From positions 1-64,000 of the forward strand of contig JADJPG010000008.1 of assembly GCA_016713365.1 (NCBI GenBank): a stretch of 64,000 nt of DNA. Reading direction: 5' to 3'. This stretch comes from Verrucomicrobiota bacterium. Lineage in GTDB: Bacteria; Verrucomicrobiota; Verrucomicrobiia; Limisphaerales; JADJPG01. The notes under the pieces are model-generated. The model was not told the DNA's origin, did not search any database, and was given only the letters and a program-made list of their open reading frames with translations. Of this stretch, positions 36,283 through 45,246 are shown piece after piece. A program made the translations under genes and the position numbers. How positions within the stretch are numbered: position 1 is the first letter of the stretch; the number at the start of each line of letters is the position of its first letter.

Positions 36283-36670
36283 AGTTATCGAGCTTGCTAG
36301 TGAATGTTTGGGTTCTGCGTTTGGTGGATTTCAGGCGATCCGATGCCGGCGTTTCCCCCCAATCGGGTTTCAGCCCAGATTCGAGCTGCTGTTCTGGGAC
36401 TAAAACTCCAGCCGGAGTCGGACAATGCCTGTCCTCACTGAGCGTAAACTTGGAATTGCTACCGCACGCGAACGAGCGGAGCACACCGGATTCCGGGGGA
36501 ATTGCCAAGAGTTTTTTGGTGAAGCGAGGGGGCCTCGACGCCAGATTGGGTGGCCGGATTTCGTGTTTTACGGCCTCAAGCCAAGTGCCGGGTCGACCGT
36601 TGGAATGGGGAAGTTCGAGTTTGCGGGACAGCTTTTGCGCCGCGACCCAGACATGCGCCCCGGGCGCGTT
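36283..36670. other. 388-bp divergent intergenic region
   Basis: This lies between the starts of the EF-hand protein (minus) and the HDOD protein (plus), so it should hold promoters for both. I see no convincing sigma-70 pair or operator. A frame open upstream of 36671 encodes 82 residues without domain character and is treated as non-coding. Confidence 0.5.
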
Positions 36671-38224
36671 ATGAGCGACACCACACAACAGATCATTCGT
36701 TCACCAGCAGAGAAAACCGTCACCACCATTCGCGAGGCCCTGTCGCGTGGCGATACCGCGTGCGTCACGCAGGTGTTGGAGGTGATTCAGCAGATGTCCA
36801 ACAAGGTGGACGAGCTTTCGGTTCATGACCTCGCGGATATCATTGGCCGCGACCTGACCACCGTCGCCAAAATCATGAAGGCGGCGAACTGCCTTGGCTA
36901 CAATCCCGGCGCCGCAGAGGTCACCACCCTGCCCCAGGCGATCGGCGTCATTGGGTTTGAGACCATCCGGAATCTTGTCGTTTCCCTGCTGCTCATCGAG
37001 AGCGCCGAGAAGCGTTTCGGCGAAGAAAAGAGCCACGAAGTCGCAGCCGTAGCTCTCTCCACGGCGATGACCGCCCAGGCGATTGCCCAGCGGACACCTG
37101 GACTGAATCCCGAACAAGCCTTTGTCTGCGGCGCCCTCCGGCATTACGGCAAGCTGCTGCTCAGCACGTTCTTGCCGGACGAGTATCTCGATGCGATGGA
37201 GCTCGCCCATCAGATGCCCGTTGATGCCGCGTTTAGGAAATCCGTAGGACTGACCCCATTGGAACTAGGACAACGCATTCTTGCTGAATCCAGCCTGCCG
37301 AAGGTCATTCAACACGCGCTGGAGCCGGCCCGACCGGACCTGATCCGCTCCAAGAAATTGACCGACACCGAAAAGCTGCTCGTCGTCGCGGATTTCTCGG
37401 AGAAGTTCTGCGAGCTCATTGACCAGCCGGATCTCACCAACGTTACGTATGAAGCTGGGGTTGCCCAATTGCTGAAATCCTACGCGCCGTCGCTTGGGCT
37501 CGATGACGACGAGCTCAAGGAGGTCGTTGCCAAGGTCAGTCACTCCATGACCACGGTGGGCCAGGCCCAAGGCTTCAAATCCTTCGCCAGTGTCATCGTC
37601 AACCGGATGGAACGAATCGCCGCGGGACGACCCATCGAGAAGCGCCCGCTCAACTCCCCTGCGACAGGCACTGATGGCGCCTCCGTCAATTCCGCCGCGC
37701 CTGATCTGCTGGCAATGGGCATTGCGGAGATCGAACGCCTCGTCGCCACTCCGCCGGTAGATACCCGCAAGGTCTACACCGTAGCCACGCGGGCGGTGCG
37801 CGCGGGCCTGCACGCCCGTAGCTGCCTTGTATTCCTTCGCGAACACGACACTCCCCTGTTCTCCCCGGTGGTTGGGGTCGGTCCACTGTTTCATGAATTG
37901 AGAAATCAGTCGCTCATCGATCCGGTTCACAAGGATGTGTTCTCCGTCTGCATCGCTCGCGGTGAGGACGTCCTGATTAAGAATCCTGACGAGCCCAGCA
38001 TCGCCCCGTTCATCCCGGCCTGGTTCCGAAGCAGCGTATCCAAAGGCCCCCTGCTCCTCCTCCCGGTCAAGGACGCAGACGGAACGTTCGCGGTCATCTG
38101 CGCCGTGGTGGGCATGGCCGACCGCATTGAGCTCTCGGGCCCGCGCCTGCAACAGCTGAAGAAACTTCGCGCGTGCCTCGCGATATTGCGCGACGCGGGC
38201 TTTGATCGTCGCGCCGCCGCCTGA
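36671..38224 (+). CDS. HDOD-domain signalling protein with C-terminal GAF-like domain
   Basis: The 517-residue cytoplasmic protein begins MSDTTQQIIR. The HDOD domain spans about residues 15-220, with LADIIGRDLTTVAKIMKAANCLGYNP, LPQAIGVIGFETIRNLVVS and the degenerate HD region AFVCGALRHYGKLLLSTF. A helical middle follows. The C-terminal 160 residues look GAF-like (VYTVATRAVRAGLHARSCLVFL, GPLLLLPVKDADGTFAVICAV). HDOD proteins act in signal transduction, often linked to cyclic-di-GMP, motility or stress, and usually lack phosphodiesterase residues, as here. The ATG at 36671 is preferred to one 246 bp upstream because the extension lacks conserved features. Confidence 0.85.
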   Translation: MSDTTQQIIRSPAEKTVTTIREALSRGDTACVTQVLEVIQQMSNKVDELSVHDLADIIGRDLTTVAKIMKAANCLGYNPGAAEVTTLPQAIGVIGFETIRNLVVSLLLIESAEKRFGEEKSHEVAAVALSTAMTAQAIAQRTPGLNPEQAFVCGALRHYGKLLLSTFLPDEYLDAMELAHQMPVDAAFRKSVGLTPLELGQRILAESSLPKVIQHALEPARPDLIRSKKLTDTEKLLVVADFSEKFCELIDQPDLTNVTYEAGVAQLLKSYAPSLGLDDDELKEVVAKVSHSMTTVGQAQGFKSFASVIVNRMERIAAGRPIEKRPLNSPATGTDGASVNSAAPDLLAMGIAEIERLVATPPVDTRKVYTVATRAVRAGLHARSCLVFLREHDTPLFSPVVGVGPLFHELRNQSLIDPVHKDVFSVCIARGEDVLIKNPDEPSIAPFIPAWFRSSVSKGPLLLLPVKDADGTFAVICAVVGMADRIELSGPRLQQLKKLRACLAILRDAGFDRRAAA

Positions 38225-38248
38225 CCAACCTCTGTCGGGGGAAACAAA

Positions 38249-38274
38249 AAGGCGGCCCGTTTCCGAGCCGCCTT
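38249..38274. terminator. Bidirectional terminator between HDOD and MFS genes
   Basis: AAGGCGGCCCG pairs with CGAGCCGCCTT (one mismatch) around a TTTC loop in the short gap between two convergent genes. The A-rich left flank gives a T-run for the minus-strand transcript. Confidence 0.75.
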
Positions 38275-38300
38275 GCGAAAGGAGAAAATCCCGTCAGCGC

Positions 38301-39921
38301 TTAGTGCTTGCCGCCCTGACCGCCTTCGATTCCGACGGCTCTATATCCACCGATTCCCTTGAAGTAGAGGAACAGAGCAACAGATAGATGGCCGCCATCG
38401 CAGCAGGGATGTACGAATCTGCCTTCAGCGTCTCGCGGTCACCGATGATGCTGGCTTCCGCCACGGCCTTCTGGTCGGGCGTCTTCGTCGTGGCAGTCTG
38501 CGCGGCGGAAAGCTTGGTGCCATCCAGGCCGGTCACTTCCTTCAGGAACAGGAATTTGCTCGGCGTGGCCGCCTTGTATTGCTCGTAAAGCGCGGGCGCA
38601 GTGGACGAGAGATGCTCGGTGGTGAAGCGATCCTTGGCGTAGCCGAGGCCGGGTCCGCCGAGGAGACCGGCTGACATCATGCCGATGCCGCCCATGATCG
38701 ACATCGCGATCGCTCCGGTGCGCGGGAAACGATCCCCGACCACCGCCAGCATGGTGGGCCAGAAGAACGTCTTGCCAAGGGCATACACAGCGAGGGCGAT
38801 GAGCGCACCTGCGAAGGTTTCGATGCCGCTGACCATGCGCAGTCCGACGACCGCCAGGCTGGCGCAAATGAAGAGCAGGCCGATTGGGGAAATCTTCAGG
38901 CTCTTCTCAATGAAGTCGGCGCAGAAGCGCAGCGAGAACATCAGCAGCGAGGTGAAGACGAAGAGGATTTTGCCTTCCTTCGGCGTCAGGATGTTACCCG
39001 TGATGTTTTGAATCCAGCCGTCCGTGCCGAGTTCCACCGCGCCGACAAGGGCGTGGGTGATGAACAGGACGAACAACAGAAGCGCTCCGACTGAGAAGCC
39101 GGTCTTTCCCCCGACCACGAGCAACAAGGCGAACGCGACGCCCCACGAGATGTATCCCAGGCCGCCGAGGTGAAAAAGTCATTGGCGGTGAAGAAGCAAA
39201 GGACCCCGCCCAACTGGTCCTTGAAGAACAGGCCGATCAGTCCACACGCCACTAGCGATCCGAGGATGCCGACCTCCTTGAGCATGTCGCCGACACTGAG
39301 TCCTTTCGTGGACGCTTCCGATTTCGGGAAATGCTGGCCAAAGAAAGCGATTCCGTAGAGCACCGTGGGCACAAGGAAAAGACCCAATTGAATCTTCCAG
39401 CTCACATGCATGTCCTCGCCCAGAATCCAGCCGATGAGACCACCGATGACGAGGCCGGCGGGCCAGCTTGCGTGAAGGATGTTCAGGTAGTGAGTGCGGT
39501 TTTTCGGGAACAGGGTGGAAACCAGCGGATTCGCCACGGCTTCGAGCGTGCCGTTGGCCAGAGCAAAGACGAATGTTCCCAAATACAGAAACATGTAAGC
39601 CGTGCTCTGAGCTTGCCCTTTGGTTGCGGCAAAAGTGATGAACGCTGAGAGCACATGGAACAGGAAGGCCGCGACGACCAGTTTGCCGTAGCCGACCTTG
39701 TCCACAACCACGCCGCCAATGATGATGCCGAAGCAAAAACCGGTGAAACCCGCCCCACCGATCGCGCCAAGCTGAGTGCCGGTGAAGCCGAAGTCAGCGG
39801 CCCAGTTGGCCAGAATGCCGCCGCGGACACCGGCACCAATACCTGCGGCGAGAATGGCGAGGAAGCCGGCCCAGAGGAGCCGTTTCGCGTTGGGTGCAAT
39901 ACCTTCAGATGTTCCTGACAT
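38301..39921 (-). pseudogene. MFS transporter, frame broken twice
   Basis: The N-terminal half (from 39921) has typical MFS helices: LLWAGFLAILAAGIGAGVR, GAIGGAGFTGFCFGIIIGG, and the loop VVVDKVGYGK. Near 39173-39177 a run of five T on the coding strand needs a sixth to continue from CFFTANDFF into HLGGLGYISWGVAFALLLVVGG. Near 38375 one further base is missing, and restoring it gives the natural end FLYFKGIGGYRAVGIEGGQGGKH at 38301. Repaired, the protein would have about 540 residues and 12 helices, with a hydrophilic loop before the last helix. Its start is 18 bp past the stop of the upstream Gfo/Idh/MocA gene, so it is probably that gene's sugar-uptake partner. It may be a real pseudogene or carry sequence errors. 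Confidence 0.8.
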
Positions 39922-39939
39922 AGTTTTGTTCTTGTTTGG

Positions 39940-41064
39940 TTATTGAGTGAATGCGGGAAGTTTCACAATCGCGCCGCCCTTGAGCGCGGATTGATGCGCG
40001 CAAAGTCCGACGCAGGTCCAGTTCGCAGACTGCTTCGCGTTCGGGAACGGCTGGCGGTTCTCGACGAGCGACATGACAAGCTCGTTGGCCAGGTGCGGAT
40101 GGCTGCCGCCGTGTCCGCCGCCTTGCGTGAAGGAGAGATGCGTCTTCGTGCCGATGTCGTACACGCCCTTGGTGGTGAAGCGCTGGATCGGCTTCGGCAG
40201 GCGCCTGGCGAAGTCCGGGGTCTTGATGAGCTTCGGAATCTTCGGCTCCGGCAGCTTCGCCGTGTGCATCACGAGCGGCTGATGCTCGATGAGCGGCCAC
40301 TCAACGGAAGCCTTGCTGCCATACACGTCGATGCTCTCGCGGTACTGGCGCGCGGTGTCGAAGAGCGAGCGGATGATGCGCGCGTTCACGTCGGTATCGG
40401 CATACTTGATGTGCGCGGTCTCGACGGCGAAGGGCGAGCCGTAGTGCTTCTGCAATTCCTTGCGCACCGTGCCGGAGCCGAAGCAGGAGACGTATTCGGC
40501 GGGCTTGCCGATCAGGCCGGAGACGGGGCCGACACAATGCGTGGCGTACCACATCGGGGGAAGGCCGGGCCAGTAGTTCGGCCAGCCGTCCATGTCCTGC
40601 TGGTGGCTCGCCTGCACGAACTGGAGCTTGCCAAGCTTGCCGGCGTCCAGCAGCTCCTTCATGAAAAGATATTCGCGCGCGTAAACGACCGTCTCGGCCA
40701 TCATGTAGCGCAGGCCGGTTTTCTTCACGAGCTCGACGATCTTTTTGCAGTCCTCGATGTTCGTGGCCATCGGAACGGTGCAGGAGACGTGCTTACCGGC
40801 CTTCAACGCCGCGATGCTCATCCAGCCGTGATCGGGGATGGGCGAGTTGATGTGGACGGCGTCCACGTTCGGGTCTTTCAGGACGTCCTTGAAATCCGAG
40901 TAACGCGCGGCAATGCCGAACGCGTCGCCAATGGCGGTGAGCTTCTTCGGGTCGCGCTGGCAGATCCCATACATGTTCGCATGCGGATGGCGCTGATAGA
41001 TGGGAATGAACTCCGCCCCGAAGCCGAGGCCGACGATGGCGATGTTGATTTTGCGCTGGCTCAT
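39940..41064 (-). CDS. Gfo/Idh/MocA-family oxidoreductase
   Basis: The 374-residue protein starts MSQRKINIAIVGLGFGAEF, an N-terminal dinucleotide-binding motif. AALKAGKHVSCTVPMATN stands where the family usually has the catalytic EKP motif; here the Lys of EKP is not obvious and the position reads TVP, so the chemistry may be altered. The C-terminal domain holds QQDMDGWPNYWPGLPPMWYATHCVGP, with the conserved His and Tyr/Trp-rich substrate pocket seen in PVC-group relatives. It lies directly upstream of the MFS transporter gene (18 bp) and divergent to the SSS symporter gene. The start is set at 41064 rather than an ATG 105 bp upstream, to match the Rossmann start. The substrate is unknown, likely a sugar derivative. 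Confidence 0.88.
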   Translation of the reverse strand: MSQRKINIAIVGLGFGAEFIPIYQRHPHANMYGICQRDPKKLTAIGDAFGIAARYSDFKDVLKDPNVDAVHINSPIPDHGWMSIAALKAGKHVSCTVPMATNIEDCKKIVELVKKTGLRYMMAETVVYAREYLFMKELLDAGKLGKLQFVQASHQQDMDGWPNYWPGLPPMWYATHCVGPVSGLIGKPAEYVSCFGSGTVRKELQKHYGSPFAVETAHIKYADTDVNARIIRSLFDTARQYRESIDVYGSKASVEWPLIEHQPLVMHTAKLPEPKIPKLIKTPDFARRLPKPIQRFTTKGVYDIGTKTHLSFTQGGGHGGSHPHLANELVMSLVENRQPFPNAKQSANWTCVGLCAHQSALKGGAIVKLPAFTQ

Positions 41065-41270
41065 GATTCTTAAAACTAGTGAAAGCTGTGGCCGCAATAC
41101 GTCCGTCCGAAGAGGAATCACGGGAACAGCGATGCGCGACATGACACCTTTCGAGATGGTGACTGTCAACGGAAAATTCCCGTATTCACCGCTTCACGAC
41201 GCGTGATCGGCATGGCGTGACGACGCACTTTAGCCTTGGGTTTCGCGGAGGAACTGTTGAGATCGCGCGA

Positions 41271-42734
41271 ATGTCTCCGGCGCTGATTCTCGCCTGCGTG
41301 GGCGGTTACTTCGGGTTCCTGCTGTTGATCGCCTGGTTCACCAGCCGCAACGCGAGCAACGCCTCGTACTTCCTCGGCAACAAAGCGTCGCCGTGGTACG
41401 CGGTCGCCTTCGGGCTCATCGGCGATTCGCTCTCGGGCGTCACGTTCATCTCCGTGCCGGGCAAGGTCGCGGCGGATCAATTCTCCTACCTGCAAATCGT
41501 ATTCGGCTACGTCATAGGCTACGTCGTGATCGCCGAAGTCCTGCTGCCGCTCTATTACCGGCTGAACCTCACCTCCATCTACAGCTACCTGCGACAACGC
41601 TTCGGCCCGCGTTCGCAGAAGATCGGCGCGCTGTTCTTCATTCTGTCGCGCACGGGCGGCGCGGCGGCGCGGCTGTTCCTCGCGGCGAACGTCTTCCAAA
41701 CGTTCGTCTTCGACCAATGGGGCGTGCCGTTCTGGCTGACCGTCAGCATCACCATCGCGCTCATCCTGGCCTACACTTACCGCGGCGGCATCAAGACGCT
41801 CGTCTGGACGGACACGTTTCAATCCACCTTCCTGTTGCTCGGCGTGGTGCTGTCGATTGCTGCCATCGCGAGCGAATTGAACCTCGGCGTCAGCGGGCTC
41901 ATCTCCACGGTGCGCGAAAGCGAGATGTCGAAGACGTTCTTCTGGGACTGGCGCGCGACGAACTATTTCTGGAAGCAATTCCTCAGCGGCATCTTCATCG
42001 CCATTGTCATGACGGGTCTCGACCAAAACATGATGCAGAAGAACCTCAGCTGCCGTTCGCTGCGGGAGGCCAAGAAGAACATTTACTCGTTCACCGGCGT
42101 GATGGTGCTGGTGAATCTCCTCTTTGTGTCGCTCGGCGTGCTGCTCTTCCACTACGCGAAGACGAAGGGAATCGAGATTCCGAAAGCCACCGACCATCTC
42201 TTCCCCACGCTGGCACTGACTCATCTCGGCGCGTTCGCAGCGATGGTGTTTGTGGTCGGGCTCACGGCCGCAACGTTCTCCAGCGCCGACTCGGTGTTGA
42301 CCACGCTCACGACCTCCTTCTGCATCGACTGGCTGGGCATGGAGGAGCGCAATGGTTTCACGGATGCGCAGAAGACCGCGATGCGACACAAGGTCCACAT
42401 CGGCTTCGCGGTCGTGCTGTGGCTGGTCATCCTCGGCTTCAAGGCGCTCAACAGCAAAGCGGTCATCGACGCCATCTTCACGCTGGCCAGCTACACCTAC
42501 GGACCTCTGCTCGGTCTGTTCGCGTTCGGTCTCTTCGCGAAGCTGTCGGTGCGCGACGGCTGGGTGCCGCTCGTCTGCTGCGTGTCGCCGCTGATTTGTT
42601 TCGTCATCCAGACCAACTCCGTCCGCTGGCTCAACGGCTACAAGATGGGTTTCGAGCTGCTCATGCTGAACGGCCTGCTGACTTTCCTCGGTCTGTGGCT
42701 GATTCGGAAGCCGACGTCACCCGCCACCGCATGA
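41271..42734 (+). CDS. Sodium:solute symporter (SSS family)
   Basis: The 487-residue membrane protein has about 13 hydrophobic segments. SSS hallmarks are seen: GDSLSGVTFISVPGKV after the first helices, SRTGGAAARLFLAANVF, AYTYRGGIKTLVWTDTFQ (family signature) and GLTAATFSSADSVLTTLTTSF near the sodium site in helix 8. It would import an organic solute with Na+ across the inner membrane. The solute is unknown, but a sugar or organic acid would suit the neighbours. Its stop overlaps the start of the following tRNA-dihydrouridine synthase gene (ATGA), implying translational coupling. The start at 41271 is preferred over an ATG 54 bp upstream. Confidence 0.9.
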   Translation: MSPALILACVGGYFGFLLLIAWFTSRNASNASYFLGNKASPWYAVAFGLIGDSLSGVTFISVPGKVAADQFSYLQIVFGYVIGYVVIAEVLLPLYYRLNLTSIYSYLRQRFGPRSQKIGALFFILSRTGGAAARLFLAANVFQTFVFDQWGVPFWLTVSITIALILAYTYRGGIKTLVWTDTFQSTFLLLGVVLSIAAIASELNLGVSGLISTVRESEMSKTFFWDWRATNYFWKQFLSGIFIAIVMTGLDQNMMQKNLSCRSLREAKKNIYSFTGVMVLVNLLFVSLGVLLFHYAKTKGIEIPKATDHLFPTLALTHLGAFAAMVFVVGLTAATFSSADSVLTTLTTSFCIDWLGMEERNGFTDAQKTAMRHKVHIGFAVVLWLVILGFKALNSKAVIDAIFTLASYTYGPLLGLFAFGLFAKLSVRDGWVPLVCCVSPLICFVIQTNSVRWLNGYKMGFELLMLNGLLTFLGLWLIRKPTSPATA

Positions 42735-43786
42735 GCCATCACGATCAATTTGCCGCGATGTTGAGCAGTCCCGAGCCGTTGCTCGTGCTCGCGCCGATGC
42801 AGGACGTGACGGATCTGCCGTTCTGGAAACTGATGGCGGCCTACGGCGGCGCAGACGTTTATTACACGGAGTATTTCCGCGTTCACCCGACTTCGCACAT
42901 CGAGAAGGACATTCTCCAATCCATCACCGAGAATCCGACCGGCCGGCCCGCGGTCGCCCAGATGATCGGCAACGACATCCCGTCGCTCGTCCGCACCGCG
43001 AAGGAACTCCAGCATCATCCGATCGTCGCCGTGGACCTGAACCTCGGCTGCCCGGCGCCGATTGTGTATCGCAAGTGCGCGGGCGGCGGCTTGCTGCGCG
43101 AACCCAAGCGCATCGACGCCATCCTCGGCGCGTTGCGCGACGCCGTGAGCATCAAATTCACGGTGAAGACGCGCATCGGTTTTGATTCGCCCGCCGTCTT
43201 CGAGGAACTGCTCCCGATCTTCGCCCGACACTCGATCGACTTGCTGACGGTTCACGGACGCACGGTCGCCGAGATGTATCGCAGCGAGGTGCACTACGAT
43301 TACATCGCCCGCGCGGTCGAAGCGATGCCGTGTCCGGTCGTCGCGAATGGCAACGTTCACTCCGCGAAATCCGCCGAGGCTATCCTCGCGCAGACCAAGG
43401 CGCGCGGCTTGATGATTGGACGTGGCGCGATTCGCAATCCGTGGATCTTCGAGCAGATTCGCCAGCACCGCCGCGGCGAGGCCAAGACTTTGCCGACCGG
43501 GCGCGACGTGCTGCATTACGTCGCGACGCTCTACGATGCCGTTTGTACGCCGGGCGTTCGTGAGGTGTCGCAGGTGCAGAAGATGAAGAAGTACTTGAAC
43601 TACCTCGGCGTGGGCGTGGAGCCGACCGGGAAGTTTCTCCACGACATCCGCCGCGTTCACACGCGCGCGGATTTCTTCCGCGTCTGCACTGAGCATCTCG
43701 ACCACGGCCAGCCGATGCCGCTGGAGCCGTTCCCGATGCCGACGCCCTGGCGATCCGGATTCCGAGGCGGCTTGATGGTCCGCTAA
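42731..43786 (+). CDS. tRNA-dihydrouridine synthase
   Basis: The 351-residue FMN enzyme reduces uridine in the D-loop of tRNA. Visible motifs, in order: LAPMQDVTDLPFWKLMAAYGG, VDLNLGCPAPIVYRKCAGGG (the NLGCP loop probably carries the catalytic Cys), VKTRIGFDSP, LLTVHGRTVAEMY and the phosphate-binding GLMIGRGAIRNPWIFEQI. The C-terminal helical tRNA-binding part follows. The start overlaps the SSS symporter stop by four bases. The stop codon lies inside the left arm of a long inverted repeat. The Dus subtype (A, B or C) is not settled; the length fits DusB/C-like enzymes. Confidence 0.92.
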   Translation: MSHHDQFAAMLSSPEPLLVLAPMQDVTDLPFWKLMAAYGGADVYYTEYFRVHPTSHIEKDILQSITENPTGRPAVAQMIGNDIPSLVRTAKELQHHPIVAVDLNLGCPAPIVYRKCAGGGLLREPKRIDAILGALRDAVSIKFTVKTRIGFDSPAVFEELLPIFARHSIDLLTVHGRTVAEMYRSEVHYDYIARAVEAMPCPVVANGNVHSAKSAEAILAQTKARGLMIGRGAIRNPWIFEQIRQHRRGEAKTLPTGRDVLHYVATLYDAVCTPGVREVSQVQKMKKYLNYLGVGVEPTGKFLHDIRRVHTRADFFRVCTEHLDHGQPMPLEPFPMPTPWRSGFRGGLMVR

Positions 43787-43902
43787 ACACGCGAAACGAC
43801 GCGAAAAAGAAACCTGTTACTGCCTGGTTCCGTCGAGCCACCTTTATCCACCAAGAGGATCTCAATCTGATTCTATTTCGCGTCGTTTCGCGTGTTTAGC
43901 GG
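43780..43902. repeat. 27-bp perfect inverted repeat flanking about 69 bp
   Basis: Left arm 43780-43806 and right arm 43876-43902 are exact reverse complements, built of GCGAAA/CGAAACG units (CGAAACGACGCGAAA in the left arm). The left arm contains the stop codon of the dihydrouridine synthase gene. The 69 bp between contain no gene. The arms resemble the GCGAAA-type dispersed repeats of other high-GC bacteria. It may be a MITE/REP-like element or a very long transcription-end hairpin. Confidence 0.85.
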
Positions 43903-44000
43903 GCTCCAAACTCCGCGTGAAATTCTAGCTGCCAGACTCGCTGATATTTTCCTAGTCTCTCCCCACATTTGAACGACGTAACTACGAAGACACACGACCT

Positions 44001-44801
44001 ATGAACGCCATGCACGAGATCGACTACAAGGTTTACGGAGACGACATGCAGTTCGTCGAAGTGGAGTTGGACCCGCAGGAAGCCGTCGTCGCCGAAGCTG
44101 GCGGCATGATGTATATGGAGGACGGCATCGAGATGGAGACGATCTTCGGCGATGGTTCGCAGCAGCAGGGCGGCGGATTTCTCAGCTCGCTCATGGGCGC
44201 GGGCAAACGCCTGCTCACTGGCGAATCGCTGTTCATGACGGTTTTTCAGAACCAGGGGCAGGGTAAGAAGAAGGTCGCGTTCGGCGCGCCCTATCCGGGC
44301 AAGATTATTCCACTGCACCTCGCGGAACTCGGTGGCGAGTTGATCGCCCAGAAGGATTCCTTCCTCTGCGCCGCCAAGGGCGTGAGCGTGGGCATCGCGT
44401 TCAACAAGAAAATCGGCGCGGGCCTGTTTGGCGGCGAAGGCTTCATCATGCAGCGACTGCAAGGCGACGGCTGGGCGTTCGTGCATGCGGGCGGCACCAT
44501 TATTCAGAAGCAGCTTGGTATCGGCGAGACGCTGCGCGTGGACACCGGCTGCATCGTGGCCTTCCAGCCGACGGTGCAATACGACATTCAATTCGTCGGC
44601 AAAATCAAAACGGCGTTCTTCGGCGGTGAAGGTCTGTTCTTCGCGACGCTGCGTGGCCCAGGACATGTCTGGCTGCAATCGCTGCCGTTGAGCCGTCTCG
44701 CGGATCGCATCGTCGCCGCTTCGCCGCAGACCGGCGGTGGTGGTAAGGGCGAAGGCTCGGTGCTCGGCGGATTGGGTCGGATGCTGGATGGGGATAATTG
44801 A
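44001..44801 (+). CDS. AIM24 / TIGR00266-family protein
   Basis: The 266-residue protein has the family pattern of a double beta-helix: VELDPQEAVVAEAGGMMYMEDGIEM at the start, then GFLSSLMGAGKRLLTGESLFMTVFQN, PLHLAELGGELIAQKDSFLCA, FGGEGFIMQRLQGDGWAFVHAGG and LRGPGHVWLQSLPLSRLADRI. Function is not established in bacteria; in yeast Aim24 is a mitochondrial inner-membrane protein. It begins about 100 bp after the inverted repeat. The Gly-rich tail is typical. Confidence 0.9.
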   Translation: MNAMHEIDYKVYGDDMQFVEVELDPQEAVVAEAGGMMYMEDGIEMETIFGDGSQQQGGGFLSSLMGAGKRLLTGESLFMTVFQNQGQGKKKVAFGAPYPGKIIPLHLAELGGELIAQKDSFLCAAKGVSVGIAFNKKIGAGLFGGEGFIMQRLQGDGWAFVHAGGTIIQKQLGIGETLRVDTGCIVAFQPTVQYDIQFVGKIKTAFFGGEGLFFATLRGPGHVWLQSLPLSRLADRIVAASPQTGGGGKGEGSVLGGLGRMLDGDN

Positions 44802-44841
44802 GCTGTGGTTGGTTAAGTGCCTGTCACGGCTCTGTCACTGT

Positions 44842-45102
44842 ATGAAGAAACTAGGGCGCGCCCTGAAAGCAGGGGCCAAAGGCTTCGCCAACGCATGCGG
44901 ACCGGTATGCTATCAGGCGGGAGGTGTGCAAGTTCGATGCACGCACTGTAAGGGAGAGTTGTTTCGGGAGCAGGAGGCTCTCCTAAACACGAGCGGCATG
45001 ACGCTCGTCAATCTCGATTGGCTGAACAAGTCAGGCACAGCTTTATTGTGCGAGAATTGCGGATTGATTCAGTGCTACGCCAAGAAACCAGACAAGTTGT
45101 AG
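44842..45102 (+). CDS. Small zinc-ribbon protein
   Basis: The 86-residue protein has two Cys pairs: CTHC (about residue 37) and CENC (about 73), with the conserved middle ALLNTSGMTLVNLDWLNKSGTALLC. It resembles small bacterial zinc-ribbon proteins often described as nucleic-acid binding. It has a basic N-terminus (MKKLGRALKAGAKG). It lies 40 bp after the AIM24 gene on the same strand. The zinc binding is well supported, the role is not known. Confidence 0.78.
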   Translation: MKKLGRALKAGAKGFANACGPVCYQAGGVQVRCTHCKGELFREQEALLNTSGMTLVNLDWLNKSGTALLCENCGLIQCYAKKPDKL

Positions 45103-45246
45103 GCCGAATTATACGCCGTAACGCCTCCGTTCAGAATCGGGCCGAGAGATCAGAATTAAGATCGAAGGAGTCATGTATCACCCCCGTTCACATCCTTCGT
45201 GGCTACTTCATTTGCCTCCGCCGCAAACGCCTGCTAGAACGGGCGC

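Noticed and set aside
36425..36670. 82-codon N-terminal extension of the HDOD protein
   Set aside because: No conserved features; MSDTTQQ at 36671 starts just before the domain.
39170..39180. Programmed frameshifting at the T-run of the MFS gene
   Set aside because: A second break in the same gene and similar indels elsewhere make error or decay more likely; no slippery-site structure was seen.
41393..42730. In-frame extension upstream of the dus ATG
   Set aside because: It is an out-of-frame reading of the symporter gene; Dus homology begins at 42731.
41166..43705. Long minus-strand frames opposite the symporter and dus genes
   Set aside because: Composition of antisense shadows (Arg, His, Glu, Asp rich); real membrane helices and Dus motifs are on the plus strand.
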